Positions 27,287-41,442 are shown, numbered from the stretch's first letter. The stretch is 64,000 nt of DNA from Parietaria judaica (GCA_954871525.1 OX940864.1:13758001-13822000); one strand, 5' to 3'. Notes: generated by a model not told the origin, from the letters alone. Made by a program: numbers and translations.

Positions 27287-28107
27287 TAGGGGTGAGCATT
27301 TTTGACCCAACCCGATGGCCCAACCCAGCCCGATAGAGACCCGACCCCAAACTAACCCGCCCAATCTAACCCGCTCAAAATTGGGTCGGATCGGGCCGGA
27401 CCCGACTATTATTCGGGTCGGGTCGGGGCCAAAACATTGGGTCGGGTCGGGGTCTCCGACCCGACCAATATAATTAAAATATATTTCATATTAATTTTTA
27501 TTGATTTTTATTCAAGTAGTACAATTTTTAGTCTTTTAAAATTTATCATTCTCAACTTTATACATTAAAGGACCGTTTAATCTCTCATTTTCAATGTCAA
27601 ACACTACTCTTAGTTTTTATTTCAAATCAAGTTAGTAGTAATTTATTATTATTTAGTTATGCTAGAATTTATTTAAGCATGTTTGAAAATGAGTAGTAAA
27701 TTTGTTTGAATATGCTTGAAAATGAGTTTAACCATGTTTGATGTTTGAAAACGAGCAGTAGGTTAGTAGTTTTTATGCTTGACTATACTTGAATTTACTT
27801 AATTCAAATATTAATAGAATTTGTTTGGTGAAAGTTTGTTTGATTAAATTTGTTTGGGGTATTTCTCATTGAACTTTGAGTTACATTGATGCATATTTTT
27901 CATATTATTTTTTATAATATAAAGTTAAATTTAAATTATTCGGGCCCGACGGCCCAAACCAATCCAACCCGATTTTTATCGGGTCGGTTTGGTTCGGGCA
28001 TTGAAATTTTTTGGGTCGGATCGGGCTTTTTTTTGGTAACCCGATGTGAGCGGGTCGGGTCCGTAAAAAGTATTGGGGCGGCCCAACCCAACCCATGCTC
28101 ACCCCTA
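27287..28107. mobile_element. 821-bp hAT-type element (TAGGGGTG family)
   Basis: Perfect 13-bp terminal inverted repeats taggggtgagcat / atgctcaccccta, flanked by a perfect 8-bp target duplication, accaaaag (27279-27286 and 28108-28115). Subterminal regions are packed with repeats of gacccgaccc / gggtcgggtc that can fold on each other. The AT-rich middle encodes no transposase. A hAT-derived non-autonomous element. Confidence 0.93.
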
Positions 28108-28283
28108 ACCAAAAGTATCACTAGAACTGTAAAACACCTCAGTTTCCTATTTACTTTCTCTCGTTTCGATTTTTTCCCTCTGCTTACGAGAACGCCATCT
28201 TTAGGAAGTGAAAAAAATGGTTGGAAGTTTCAAAAATCAAAATCAAGAAGACTTAAAAGGGTGAAAAATGCTTGAGTTATTAA

Positions 28284-29002
28284 CGTTGAGGTACGATTTC
28301 GTCTACGATAATTTACATTCATACGGCGAAATCTATCTCTGTCGTTCATCATTTTGGGCTACCATTGCAAAAGCCCAACATCAGAATAAGCTCAACTACC
28401 CAAGTCAAAGAAAGTCCACAGATCAAAGGGATGGCTGCAAAAGGATGCGACGAAGATCTTCACCAGCGAGGAAGCATGATTTGGCATGGCTTTGTCGATG
28501 AAGCCTCATCGGCAAAGTCCATCGCCAAGTGAAAGGAATAGCAGGACAAGCTAGCGACGAGACACAATCTAGCGACGAGGCCAGGAGACAGACGACGAAG
28601 ATGGAGACGAGCATGGAGCAATCAACGTAGCGCAAGCGACGCTCCAAGAGATTGGCGACGACGATTACGCCCATAATTAAAGCATTATCATAATGGCCAT
28701 TATGAGAGAATCAAACACATTTTGTAACAGCTCATTTATGAGGGCTAATTCAAATTTATAAGCTCATAGAAATAGAGAGCTAAAACCCATATATGGGGGA
28801 TCAAAAAACTTCCATCATCGAAATATATACAAGGCTTTGACATTGAAGTTCATCACAATAACCACTCGATTCGTATCTAAAAACACGTCTCATTCAACGT
28901 GATCTAGTTTTAACGGAACGACCCGGGCTCTAATGTAAACTAAAAACGGAATTACACTAATTGTAACTCCGCGACTCCGGTAGTGATTTTTTCACCTCAA
29001 CA
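28284..29002 (+). mobile_element. Solo LTR, 719 bp
   Basis: Begins cgttgagg (tgttgagg with the first base mutated) and ends cacctcaaca, so the ends are inverted repeats. A 5-bp target duplication, attaa, flanks both ends (28279-28283 and 29003-29007). No internal retroelement sequence is present. Several short open frames inside it are not genes. Confidence 0.75.
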
Positions 29003-29299
29003 ATTAACACAGTATTGATAACATTTCAGCTATCATCGATAACATTAAAAAAAAAATTGTTGAGAATATACTTTTTATGTTTTAGAGTATGAAGAGTATC
29101 TAAAAGCAAAATTCCTATGGTAACTTCTAACGTATGGTTAATTGTTGATGGAGTTTCCTACTTCAAGTCATAGACTAATGAAGCCTAGTTAAATTTGTAT
29201 GCATGTGTATTTGTTATATAAATTCGGATCATGTCTTATAAACACTCTCCAACGTAATATATATATATATATACATATAGAATTAACACCAAGAAATTT

Positions 29300-29918
29300 T
29301 GTAGAGGTTCGTATCAAGCGGTAGTTGACTACTTCGTCTCTGATCTTTTATTAATATTGTGGTGAGAATACAATCGAGAGAGAAAGAGAGTCGGCAATTG
29401 AAATGACAATGTATAATCAAAATGGCATGGAGCTCCGATTGGATCGGATGCTTCCCCACATATTCTTGCATGGCTTTTATAGGGCCTTCTTTCTCTCTAC
29501 TACTCCCGAATTGTTGGGCTTTGGTGGGCTCAAAATTGTCCTCACGGGCTGCCACACGGTCGTGAGAATAGATCTCTTGACCTCGACTTAGCGACTGGAC
29601 TCTTCTAGCCATTGGCTACCAAGGTTGACTTATAATCCCATGAGAACTAGTTGAGGGGCTCCCGGGTTGACTTGGTTAGTCCTTGAGAACAAACTAAGAT
29701 ATTCCCGAGTTGACTTGATTAACTCTCGAGAATAGACTGAAAGGTTCCCGGGCTGATTTGGTCAATCCTCGAGAACGGGTCAAAGTGTCTTCAGGCTGAC
29801 TTGGTCAGACCATGAGAACAGGTTGAGGTCTATAGGTGACCTTTTGCCTTATTAGGCACCATTTTATGGCTTCAAGGCCTATTAGGCTGAAAATATGTAT
29901 AAATTGAGTGACGGGCCA
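29300..29918 (-). mobile_element. Probable solo LTR with repeats in U3
   Basis: Bounded by tg (29300) and ca (29918) with a 5-bp direct duplication aattt on each side (29295-29299 and 29919-29923). Read on the minus strand it has the expected order: U3 with tandem repeats (29625-29838), a TATA box ccctataaaag near 29478-29488, then a leader with aataaaag and the common LTR 3' phrase gatacgaacctctaca. The terminal inverted repeat is only 2 bp, so the ends are less certain than for the other LTRs. Confidence 0.6.
29625..29838. repeat. 43-bp minisatellite, five units
   Basis: Units start at about 29625, 29667, 29710, 29753 and 29796; each begins with a form of ttgacttggtta and ends near a form of gttcccggg. 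Units are 42-43 bp and diverged. The array lies in the U3 part of the probable LTR, where such repeats often act as transcriptional enhancers; that role is inferred. Confidence 0.85.
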
Positions 29919-30844
29919 AATTTTGAGCTTTGTACTTCTAATTCAGATGAAGCCTTGCCTCTTAAGGTAATCTAGTTGAATACAAGGTTTAAATGTGACA
30001 TGGTTAAAATGCACATTTGCATATGTCATGGGTTATAAAATATGATAGAATTGCTATATCATTCTATGACATTTCGTTTTGTCACAATATGGCAGAAACG
30101 TACATGAACGTAATGATGTAGCATAACGAGACATGTATGTGATAATGTGATAGGGTATTCATGTACAAAGTTGCTCAAATTGCTAACGTTCGAGAGGCAT
30201 CTTATAAATATGACCTGTGGAGAGGTATTTTTATAAAAATTGTTAACAAGTTTCATATAAATTTTAAATTAAATAATATTTTTATATATTCTTAAATTTT
30301 AAAGATCATTAAATTTATAAAATAGGTCGTTTTTGTTAGTTTTAAAACAGGACAAAATCCTCACATTTATAACAAATTTTTGTAGCTCTTACTAAACACA
30401 CACACACACACACTAGCATCAATTAACTCTTATGAATAAGGTTTTCTACACTTCTGACTCGTCATTTTAGCAAACATATAAACGATTCTTAGTGCTCAAC
30501 AACCCAAAAATACAATAACATAACCCAACCAAACTAACATGATAAAAAAGTGAATAATGCATTGTCAATGGAAATTGGTCCGAATGATACAATATTCTTC
30601 ATTGCGAAGAAGCTTGTGAATATTCATATAGTACTCAAAAAAAAAAAAAAAAAAAAAAGGTATGTGTATAGGCTTATTTTTCACTTAACTCTGATCGAAA
30701 AATTGGTAATAATAAATCAATTTTGGCTAATCCTTGTCTTAAATTCCTACTGCTGTAAATAGTACATTTCACAACATAATTTACAGGCTAAAGACAGAAC
30801 CTACTAAACAAGGTAAGATGACTACCTGAAAATCAAAACTGACA
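29919..30844. other. Spacer downstream of TRS85
   Basis: AT-rich, with a 20-A run near 30638-30658 and no coding exon seen. Its right end should contain the 3' UTR of the TRS85 gene (minus strand). Confidence 0.5.
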
Positions 30845-31437
30845 TTACACGGATTGAAGCACGGTGAGGTAAAAAGGGTACCCTCTGCAAGAACCCGAAG
30901 ATTGATTCCCGTCTGAAGATAGAAGATTCCAATCCAAGTCGTAGTTGGACAGATCATACGTTCCGGGAGAGAGAGCGGAGATCTGAAGAGGAATCTCAAA
31001 GGTGGACCCGGGCTCGAGCCGGGCTCTGGTGGAACTCGACGCCGACCAGATGAAAGGCGCGACCGAATTGAGCGCCGGGGGCTTTTCGAGGCGCGTCCCG
31101 GCAGCGGTTGAGACGTCTTGCCACCCGGCTTGGGCGTTGTTGAGATCAGAATGGGTGTTGACGCGCACGGAGGCGGCGACTTGGGAGGAGTTGTGTATCG
31201 TCATGCTGAGTTTGATTTCGCACAAGGAGGAGGTCGAGAAGTCATGTTGCAGACTCCGAGGCCCGTTTATGAGCCACGAGATCGGGCTTGAGGTGGGAAC
31301 ACTGTGGTCACCCGCGGGGAAAAAGAAGGCAAAACAGATCGGTTATCTATTTTTCCGGAACTTGAGAAAACTGAGGCATGAGAGTAAAAAATGCAGAGAA
31401 GAAAAACTTCTTTGGAGTTTGGAATCCGAAATAAAAG

Positions 31438-31476
<39 letters not shown>

Positions 31477-34400
31477 TTGATAGAAAAAATTGATAGAAAA
31501 AATACTAAAAAGGAACTTGAGATTTTCTCATTGATATTTCAATAATAATTTTAAATATTTCAAGAAAAATATCCTTAAACAACAAAAAACATATATTTTT
31601 CTCGCTTCTCCTCATGTTCCTAGAACTTTATTTCTCCACTCTAATACTTGCCTTTAAAAATTAAAATCTGAACTGGGCTTTTTTTTTTTTTTTTTTTTTA
31701 AGTACAGAATAAAGGATATTTTAATTTTGGAACTGGAAATTACCTGCAATGACATGAATGATGGGAAAAGAGATGTGGAGTATCGGACTCCTCAGAATTA
31801 GGATCGCCCTTCAATGGCCGAGAGACCAATATGAAGTCGACCGTTCGGTCTCCCTGAAGAACAAAACAAAATTGAAAGATGAATCACGAATGTATTGTAA
31901 AGGCGACAGGAGTTGCAAAATCACTATAAAATAAAATAAAAAAGCATTCATAATTAGAACCTGATGTGACATTTCCTGGTGCAGTCTTTCACTGCGGTGG
32001 AAATCAGCAAGCGGGGAGCAAGAAAGAGGCTCGGCCGAATCCCGAGGGCCCAATCTTACGCTGTTTCCAACAAACCCAGAAGCCAAAGATGTCTTGTCCT
32101 CTGAAGTTTCTGATTTTTCCTGATTCAAAAGCATTGAAGCGGTTCATAAGGGAAGCTAAACACATTATGCATAAATATATGCTTTGGTACCAACCTTAAG
32201 CAGCAAAAAACATGACAAGGCTTGCCCAGCCATTAGACGTTGCAGTGGAGACGTAATGCCAGCTGGCTCAAGCAACGAGATTTCCCATTTTTTCCCAACA
32301 GAGGATAACTGATCAACCTGGAAGCCCAGCGAATTGGTCCGGTTGACAACATCCATTTGCACAAGAAACTCGTGCAATTTTGACGGGCAAGGATTGACTT
32401 GGAACGAGAGTTCTAACGATGGTAAAACCTAAAAACCACAAACAAAGAAGTCTTCACATTTGAAACACTTAATTTAGAAAGAAAAAAAAAAACGTGTCAG
32501 CTGAAACAGATTTGAAAAACAGTAAGTTCTGGTGATTAACACCAAGCACGGAAAATATACTAGGAGAAGTACGGACTAAAAACAATGAGAAACGAAATTC
32601 ATAAGGAGTATAAACGAATTCAGCAGTTGTCAGCGTAACAACCCATTTCAAACACTTAATAAGGCTACACATCAAATTTCTAGGAGAACTGCTCAGAATT
32701 ATTTTGTAAGAAAACTCTTCCAAGCAAAAAAATCCAAGGGGCATGACCGATAATTACTTAATTCCAAATAAAAATAGAAGTAATCTACTCTGACCAGATG
32801 TCTAGATACCTGCACATTATGATGCATGCACAAAGTACGGTATTTCATAGTGCTTGATGCATCTTCTATTTCATAATATATTGTTATATACAGAGAAACA
32901 TTTCCCGGAACAGCTGCCCGGAACCAAAGAGGCCATGATAACGGTGTGCCCGCTTTGATAATTGTGTCCTGCAATATAGTAGATAATTAGATAATGGCAT
33001 GTTCAAAACGAGAACAAAGTCGCAATAGATAAAGTAAGCACAAAGAAACTGACCTCTGGAAATATAAATACCGATTCAGACAGGTTACTATGATTAGATT
33101 GTGCAGCAGAATCTCCAGGTTTTGAACTTACTTCATGTCCTATACTTAGGAATCTTTGATCGCTGACCTTGATTTTCAAGTTCTACATGAAATCACGTTA
33201 TAAACAGTATAAGTCCTCAATATCAATAAAGACAAGCAAAAGCTCACATGATATGGCCAAAACCAAAAGAGAAGAAGTTCAATGTATGCCATTTATTCCA
33301 AATTGTTAGCATGTATACTTATGTAGTATAGATAAATATGAATTAGTCTCAAAACCGGTCCGGTCTGAGTTGGTACAGGCCCCACACAAAGATCCAAATA
33401 AATTCTTACATCTATGCATATTTAAAACATAAAAATAAAACGTATAATATTAAATTTTTCTTTAAATATTGAGGCCCTTTTAACAATTCTGTTGACATTT
33501 TCTAGAGGAGAATTTTCTTAAAATATTTGTGGCCTAAGCCACATGGCCCCGCGTTCCTTAGTCAAGGGCCGGCCCTGTTTAGTCTTTTTTCTTATTCTAA
33601 ATAAATCTAAATTATTCAGTAAGTAACTTCATCTCTCTCGGAATCTCGCACAAATCACAGCCTTTTATCTTTCCTAAATAAAGGAGCAACGACTAATCAC
33701 TACAAGGCAGTGTAGCAATAGAGAGACAAAAGAGTAGATTGAGATGCAATTACTTTAACAGGACAGTCTGATTGGTTCTTCAACTCTAGAGCAAGACGCG
33801 ATATCTCTCCTGCATATGCACTTTTTGGTAACATGTGAATGGAGCCTTCGAGCTTGGGCATACTCTGAACATTTAAAAGGAAAATAATTAAATCAACTTT
33901 AATTTTCTTACAAAATTTAGCGGAATAAAAGAAAGTTCACACACCTTGATCACCAAAAACTTCAAGTTTTCACGAGGAGAAAGTTTGATTCTTTGTCTTC
34001 CCTTTTCCTTCCTTTTCTTCTTTATAGGGTCAAACTCGAAATTGTGAAAACCAACAACGTCATCCGACAAATTCCATCTTACACCAACAATCTGCAAAAT
34101 GCCCTCTGTTCTAGGAGTAACGGTCAGTTGCACCTGGTCGGTCAAGAAGTATTGTCAATAGATAGAATTGAACATGAATCTTCTAAACATCTCATCAGAT
34201 AATTAATCATGCTCACTAATTCATTCTCACTTTACATGACTAGTCTGTCTTTACTAATGACCTACTAAAGTTGATAAAAACTAAAGAAGGGTGAAATAGG
34301 AGAGCTTATGATCAGCATTTAGTCAGACACAGATCTCAAATCACATTTTATAATCTCATTAACGGAATTATCTTTTTCCAAATTAACTTATATCTCTCAA

Positions 34401-37400
34401 GAAAATATTCAATATGTGTTCATCTTTTCAGTTGCAACGGCTCCTATTCACGAGATCGAAATCCTGGGCTCATATCAAGATGGTCAATGTCAAGAAAGCA
34501 TATACTAGATAGATGTGAAGGCGAAAACCTTGGCAATATCTAATACGCTCCTCAACTAAAATATACTATAAGAATGTTCAAGCAGCAGAGCAATTTTTTT
34601 TTTTTATCTTAAATTAAAGAGCCAGATGCTCAAGACTTGTACTCGTTCCCCATGGAGCACTCACCACTGATGCTTCGCCTCCTTCCAGCAACAAGTCAAC
34701 CTTTGAAAGAGCAAAAGAGGAACCATTATGACTCGTGTCCCTGCAATAGCAAAGCAAAAAGTAAGGGAAAACCAGTTTGGGAAAGAAAGTTTTCAACTAT
34801 AATACTATGACAGAAGCATGAATTGTTTGAGAAATGCTTGAGGAAAGAAGCATAAAGTTACCGTCCACACCTACTGGCTACTTCAGTAGATTTGTCAGCC
34901 ACAGCTGAGTCTGCACAATCACATACATAATTATTAATTAGGAGGAGGAGGAGGAAGAAGAAGAACCTTGCATATATATTAAATTACCAGATGGTGCCTC
35001 ATCGGAGCCTGTAGAAATCTCGCATATCAAGGAGATGCTAGACACCGAGATAGGAATTTGCAACGGATTTTTAAATTTGATATCAATCCTAACCACCTCT
35101 GCAAAAGAATCACCAAACGCAAATATAAAAAATCTAATAAAAAAATTATCCAATAAACTTCCTCATAAGTTTTAGTTCAATCAATGCATATAACAAAATT
35201 AGTTCATCAAGAGACATTGGTGCAGTGATATTCTACGAAAAAAATTACAAGGTAATACAAATATATTGGTGCAACTAGAAGTGATTATATATAACCTACA
35301 TACCTCCGGCAACACATATATTTGCCTCTTTACTCTTTCTGGAAATCTGTTTTGAGTATAGCTCCAACCAATTAGCCCTGAAAGTGGACACTGATGGAAT
35401 CAAGTCCTCCTCTAGAGAACGCCACGTGATTTCTTCAACGCTGGCCTGAAATGGTTTGGACAAAAAAATAACCAAATTGTAAGCTCTACACAAAAGAAAA
35501 CATAAGTTCTGAAAGCAAAAAAGAAGAATTGGGTGTGTGAGATAAGAGAGAGTGAATGTAATTGTACTCACTGCTGCCGGTGAAGCATATGTACGATAAT
35601 CTTCGAAGATAAGCTTGAGAGAAGCGATGTTAATCTCTGGCAATTTCAGTTTTGGGACCTCAACTGTTTTTCCTGCTTTCTGAATGTTTGATAACACAGA
35701 AAATTAATATAAAAAGTCATTTTGTTTTCCATGAACAAAACCTAGATTTGAAATAAATTTAGATGACTCATGATACAAGAAATATTATGACTGAACAGGA
35801 TGATATCTAGCAAATTCGAATATTCTGTACTAGTATCTCGTCTATTAGATCATAAAAAGGTGAAATCAGAAAGCAAAAAATAAAGTAAAAATTGTAGAGC
35901 ATAGTGTGACCTGTACAATATGTAGAAAATGCTTCAAAAATATCTCCTGTGTAGTCTTGGCCTGATGAGTGCATGCCAAAACTTTTAAGACATGCGAAAC
36001 GGCTAAGTCATATTTCCCAAGAAGCGCATACCACCTGAATTAAGTAAGTTTTAGCGAAGACGAGACTTGCTTTGCAATTCAGGAGCTTGAAAAAAATTTC
36101 AAGTATTAAAGCTGAATCAACTTACTGTCCAATATTGAAATGGACATGGTCCTTGATATGGCTCCAAGTAGTTTCTTTATAAACAGATATGGCATTTTCA
36201 TATGTACGGATGGCATGTTCAATCTGAAAAGAAAAGCCGGATTAGTTCTCAAGAAAATAGACTTTGCAAATTAACTTTGGAGTAATTGGCGGCAATCCTC
36301 CTTGAACTTTACTCATTGGCTCAGTTTACCCTCAAATTTCTTTCTTCCTTTTTATTTTGTGAACTTCTCCCTGCATTTTTATTTTGGTGCAAAATACCCA
36401 TCTCTGTTATAAATTAATAAAAAAAAATAGACATTTTACAAGGACAAAATACAAAGTCAGGGCAAAGATTTAGTCATTTACAAAAAGACGGGCCAAATAG
36501 GGAAAAAAAAATACAAAGCGTAGGGCTTCATATTGGTTGTTCATAATAATATCTGTAATAACGTTTTGACATTGATAAATTCATGAAGGTAACAAAGAGG
36601 AGGTGGCATTTTGCAGAAAAATGATTATTCAGGGGGAAGTACACCAAATCAAAGCTTGTGGGGTACCGGTAAACTGCAGCAATGAGTAAATTTGAGGGGG
36701 GACTGGTGGCAATTACTCATTACCTTTAGCATTTTTTATTTTTAAGAAACGTCGATTATTAGCATTTCTTAACAAGTACCAAGTACCTTATCACTGTTTT
36801 TGTAACGCTCGCCAGAAAGAACAAGATGAAATCCATATTTGTGAAGCATAGGTGGCTTGGACGACAAGTAACAAAAAGATGCTTGCTCAAGCATTACGGC
36901 AGAATGTAAAGGCTCCTAAGGAAAGCATTATTACTGTTATGGGAAAAAACGAAAACGAAAAGGAAAAGAAAATATTCTCGCCTCGAAACTTGTTTATACA
37001 AGATGGATATTCTCGTTACCTCACTGCTACAAATACGGAAATATACAGTGGCTGCCTCCTGAAACTGATCTCTTGTCTTCAACATCTCTGCCCACCAAAG
37101 ACCACAACGTGTTGCATTTTGCTTCCCAGGAGGCCCCAATTTCTGCATTCTTAAACAATTTTTATTAGAAACCAACTTGTTCTCTTGTTTACCTTGTAAT
37201 AGAATCTAACTCGAGATAAAATTGAATATTAGTGTTCACGGACCGTAACTTATCTATGTTTCACTTGTGTCTTTAAGTATTTTTTTTTTTTTTTGAGTTA
37301 TTTGATTATGTTTAGGCATTGGATAGTTTTGGTTTTAGGTTTAAGCCCGATAACTAAGTTGGGTGAATGACTTAACATCCCTAGAATTTATTTTATGCCT

Positions 37401-40400
37401 TTGCATTTCCTGTTGTAATTTGGTCTATTTAAGGGGCACTAAATCAATAAGTAAGAAACATATTGAAGCAGTATTTGATAAATTAATGTAGGGTAACTAG
37501 GGTTAATCAAAAAAGGGAAAAAGAGATTCACTCGTTTTAGACTCATAAAGAGATCTGTTACCCGGGAACGTAATATTTTATTAGTATAGGAATGAATATT
37601 AATTGTTCTGTCCCTTGATTTCAAGTCACAAAACCTCATAATAGCACAAACAGAATAGAGGGTAAATGAACATATACAAACCAAATATGTCGTGAAAGCA
37701 TTTTCCATGCAGTACTCTGCCTCTTTTCTAGATTGATCTGACAAGAAATAAGCAAGCCCCATCACTTCCTGCAACAAGAAGTAAAATATCTCAAGGCTGC
37801 TTCGTCATCAGACCCTTTCAAATAAAAAACTTTTCACTCGACTAGTAAGAAAGAAAATAAGCTTGTTAAAATTTGCATGGTTCCATAGAATCCAAAGCAC
37901 AAACGATGTCTAAGAAAAAAATTTAATTGTCGCAACTACCTGTACACCAGCATAACGCTTCCAGGCTTTATCAAGCTTGTAATCTGTAGATATTAGTCGA
38001 TAATTTGACAATGCAAGTTCGTAGTCTCGTAGCATGAAAGCATAATCACCCAATACTCTGATCTGAGATTCATTCGAGCTAAAAGTGTACCTAGAACATC
38101 AATTTAGGCACCTAATTAGGAGAAAGAAAACTATAGCGCGTAGTTCCAACTTCCAAATAAAATAGATGGCAACATACATTTGACCATTGGAGATATCTGG
38201 AACTTCATCTTTCCCTTTTCTCCACCATAAGTTTTTAATTTGATTTTTGAAACCCTTCCTTGTTGCAGAAACCTGATTTATATACAATAAGACAGAAATT
38301 AAAAGGGCTAAGAAAAGGTCAGAGCAAGAATTTGGTTTTTTAATAACGGGAAAATTCTTACATTGTTTAGAAAAATATAATAATTTATAGCACTTAATGT
38401 CGAGAAGTTTGGCACACCTGTTGGTTGAGCTCACGTATCTTTTGCTCCATGTATGGAATAATCTGCTTGGTTGATAAATCTTGCATAAAATCTTTCATCT
38501 GTTCCGAGTTGTAAGAATTGGAGACATGGGTTATAATTCTGATAAGCACAAAACATTTAATAACAATGTCATCTTAATAATATCTTAATGGAAAGATGAT
38601 GACAAACTCAAATTTACCTCGTTAATATCATCGACACTAAGGAAGCAACCAAGATTCTTATCCGAGGAGGCATTAGATTTCTGTCAAAAGGAAAAACAGT
38701 AAAAAAGGAGAATAGCAACAATTAACATTACAGATCACAAATAAACACAAATTGATAAGGAATTAATGTAGGAACAAAATCCTTAAAGTTAACTTACATG
38801 AAGTGCCCAGGGATTTTCTTGAACATCAACTAGAACATCTTGAGAAGAATTCATGCAAAGTAATTGACAGTCAGAGCCAAAAGTGTTCCTCATTTCTGTT
38901 AATGTCTTGCCCGCTCTGAGAATATTATACCAAATCACTATTCACAATCTATTATGTATTTCTTTACTTGTCAAGTCGTCATTGAAAGACCACAACTCAA
39001 TCCAACCAAAGTCCGGTTAATAGTCATTTTACAAAAATTAATACTGAGTCTTTGATTTTTAATCATTAGAAAGAACGACATACTTCTCAGGTTCACCATC
39101 TTGATTATCATGCAACAATAAATAATGCTTCAAAATCTTTGGGTCCATTGCACCATCATTCAAAAGAGAAGGCAATTTGTTGGGGTTGAAGAGATCAACA
39201 AATTGGTTGATAGGTTGTTCATCCTTTGAAGAAACAACCATGAGACCTGCAAGAAAGATTACATAAAATTTAGAATTGGTTGGAAAAAAAATAGCCGTAA
39301 CTGTAAGAAATTAAAGTGAAATTCGAAACTGCAAACTATTGCACCTTTTTTATTCCATAAAGAGAATAAACAGCATAAAGTCTTTGCAACAACAAAAAAA
39401 AAAAAAAAAAAGATATGGCATGGAAATACAAGGCAAGAGAACAACAATAAACCGTCACAAGTTTTAACACCTTACATGCCACTGGATGGTCAAAAGCTTC
39501 ATGGTCAGAAAAAGAGGCACTACGGACATGTTCTTTATTGAAAAGGTGAAACCACGATGGTGGACTACCATGTTCTGATCCTGCAGAGAAACGTTTACAT
39601 TGTTGCTTGTAATTATTTGAATAATCAATGGTAGAGCACAATGTTAACTGGGTTCTTTTTAATTCTCATCGTTTGATATATTTTCCCCTTAAATTTAAGA
39701 AAGAAAGACACGGAAAGTTTATTAAATACAGAGGATGCAACTAGCTAGGAAGGTGTAAAATTAAAGTACTTAAATTGAAAATCAACTTTAAACTGCATAA
39801 AATGGGAGTACTTTTGGTGTTAATTCGTAGCTATCTGAAGTGATTCTGTTTACATTCTTGCTTTGGTTTTCATCAATATAAAATCAGCTTTCGAATAATA
39901 TCTAAAAACAAGCGAAAGTAAGCTTATTAAAGAAAGTCAATAGAACTGCAATATATGAATGACTTCAAATTAACTGTTCCTAGTAGGGGATTACAAATCT
40001 TGATGTTCTATGATTCTGTAAGAGAGAGAAAATACTTACCGGAATCTAAACTATTTAAGGAAAGAGGATCCGAGCACGTGTCGGAAGAAAGATTACTCTC
40101 TTCCGCCTGGGTAACGACCTGGTTCAACCGCTCTTTCGCTACCTTGTTTAACAAAGAAAATAAGATTTCAATGTCAGTGCCCCAAACTCAGTGAGTAGCT
40201 GACACAATATGTTCATACCAGATTGAAACGATTAAACCGGCACAACGAGGAATCCATAAACTATCTCCGGCCCAAGACACGATTACTTTTATCCTTTATT
40301 TTTTTGTTGAGGAGAGCATAGTAAACCAAAAAAAAAAAAAAACTGGAGTCACTGACTAATTCCCAAAACTACGAACTCTCAACATTAACAATAACTAGAA

Positions 40401-41028
40401 ATAACACCAATGTTCATCTCATGAAAATACAGATTAATTCAACTCCGGAAAGTTCTCAAGAGGGTCAATCACTGTACTCTCACCAGAAAAATCAGCACTA
40501 ACATCCCATAACGAAACAATGGTATTGAATAGAACATGACTACAGTGAAAGAACACCTTAGAAAAAAATTGACATATAATCCTAAGGCAAGCTCAAAATC
40601 CAGATTAAGTAATGTCTCCAAATTCTCTTCCAATAATCTTCTTGCATTTCATTTCACACTACCTCCCAATTCGGTTGCCGAACATCCGAAGCGTAAAACA
40701 GCCGCAACCTGAACTTCTGAAGCCTGTAAGGCTGATCGCTCGCTGTTCGCACAGGTACTGCGACAAAAATCGAATTCAAGCACTCTCGTTATCCTCGCTC
40801 GGAATACACGCAAACACACACACACACGCACACACAATGAACGAAAGAGAGGCTTCAGTCCTCACCGTCGATGTTGTCGAAGTCGCAGAACGGGCTGAGC
40901 ATGTCGACGAAGCTCAGGCCGTTCTTCAGGCAAGCTTCCTCGACGAGAGGAGTCGCGAGAACCATGACGACCGGCGTGATTTCGTCCAGCAGCATCGCGC
41001 CGAGCGGCGTCCTCACCGGATCCGCCAT
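30845..41028 (-). CDS. TRS85: TRAPPIII complex subunit TRS85 / TRAPPC8
   Basis: Twenty-eight exons join to 1243 residues: 40866-41028, 40663-40757, 40040-40142, 39476-39580, 39084-39246, 38798-38915, 38618-38680, 38418-38498, 38178-38272, 37940-38090, 37682-37768, 37020-37142, 36787-36915, 36126-36223, 35911-36034, 35572-35679, 35304-35445, 34988-35098, 34862-34910, 34665-34740, 33945-34133, 33754-33864, 33054-33182, 32810-32968, 32195-32428, 31961-32119, 31744-31853, 30845-31301. TRS85 is the specific subunit of the TRAPPIII Rab-GEF complex, acting in autophagy and Golgi/endosome traffic. Recognisable family segments are MADPVRTPLG at the start, the KNLWWRKGKD block (about residue 320), QNATRCGLWWAEML, and the C-terminal GYPFYLTVLQS. 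Helical repeats fill the middle and beta-rich segments the end. Introns 13 and 22 contain MITEs. It is divergent from the helicase gene, about 2.4 kb away. Confidence 0.94.
31438..31474. repeat. AAT trinucleotide microsatellite
   Basis: About 12 repeats of the trinucleotide in TRS85 intron 27. Confidence 0.9.
33350..33577. mobile_element. 228-bp hAT-type MITE (CAGGGCCGGCCCT family)
   Basis: Starts caaaaccggtccgg and ends agggccggccctg, imperfect inverted repeats. Flanking 8-bp duplications are attagtct (33342-33349) and tttagtct (33578-33585), one mismatch. It lies in TRS85 intron 22. The ends match those of the 62-bp element in the CAD intron. Confidence 0.8.
36279..36718. mobile_element. 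Mutator-like MITE in TRS85 intron 13
   Basis: Inverted repeats of about 45 bp: the left arm gagtaattggcggcaatcct and the inverse of the right arm (gagtaattgccaccagtccc) agree closely and continue into tttactcattg. The probable 9-bp target duplications attaacttt (36270-36278) and attaccttt (36719-36727) differ at one base, in line with a Mutator-like origin. No coding sequence. Confidence 0.72.
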
Positions 41029-41442
41029 TGTTGCCTCCTCGCCGGAGACCTGTGTCGGCGAGAAAACCGCTTCGTGGCGCTCGGAGAGCGATCGGAGCTC
41101 GCTAGCTGAGTCGAGGAGATAGATCTCCGACGTTAATGGCGGGTGAAGAGAGAGAGAGAGTGAAACGTGAGAATCCGATCGATGGAGAGAGAGAGAGAAT
41201 GTAAAGGGCCGTCGTGTGCTATTGGACTTTCGATGGGCTTTGGGTATTAATAACCAAGTAGTGTATTACATAATTTATATTAAGTTTCTCAAATGAAATG
41301 AATGAACTTTGTTGCGGCCCAAGTCTTCGGTGTTAATGCCGAACAATGGGTATTAATGCCAAAAATAGATGAACAATGAAGCGGCCTAAGTCTTGATATG
41401 GGCCGGGCCCGATGTCCGCTTGGCAGTATGATTGGGCTTGAA
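41029..41442. other. TRS85 promoter side
   Basis: 5' UTR and promoter of TRS85 on the minus strand. Runs of gagaga near 41145-41160 and 41185-41197 (CT-rich on the gene's strand) are the only visible motif. No gene seen. Confidence 0.45.

Noticed and set aside
28268..28674. Small open frames on both strands
   Set aside because: They fall inside the solo LTR at 28284-29002 and show no domain or codon pattern of a gene.
36852..37154. Plus-strand 100-codon open frame
   Set aside because: Antisense to TRS85 exons 12 and 13, which match the family on the minus strand.
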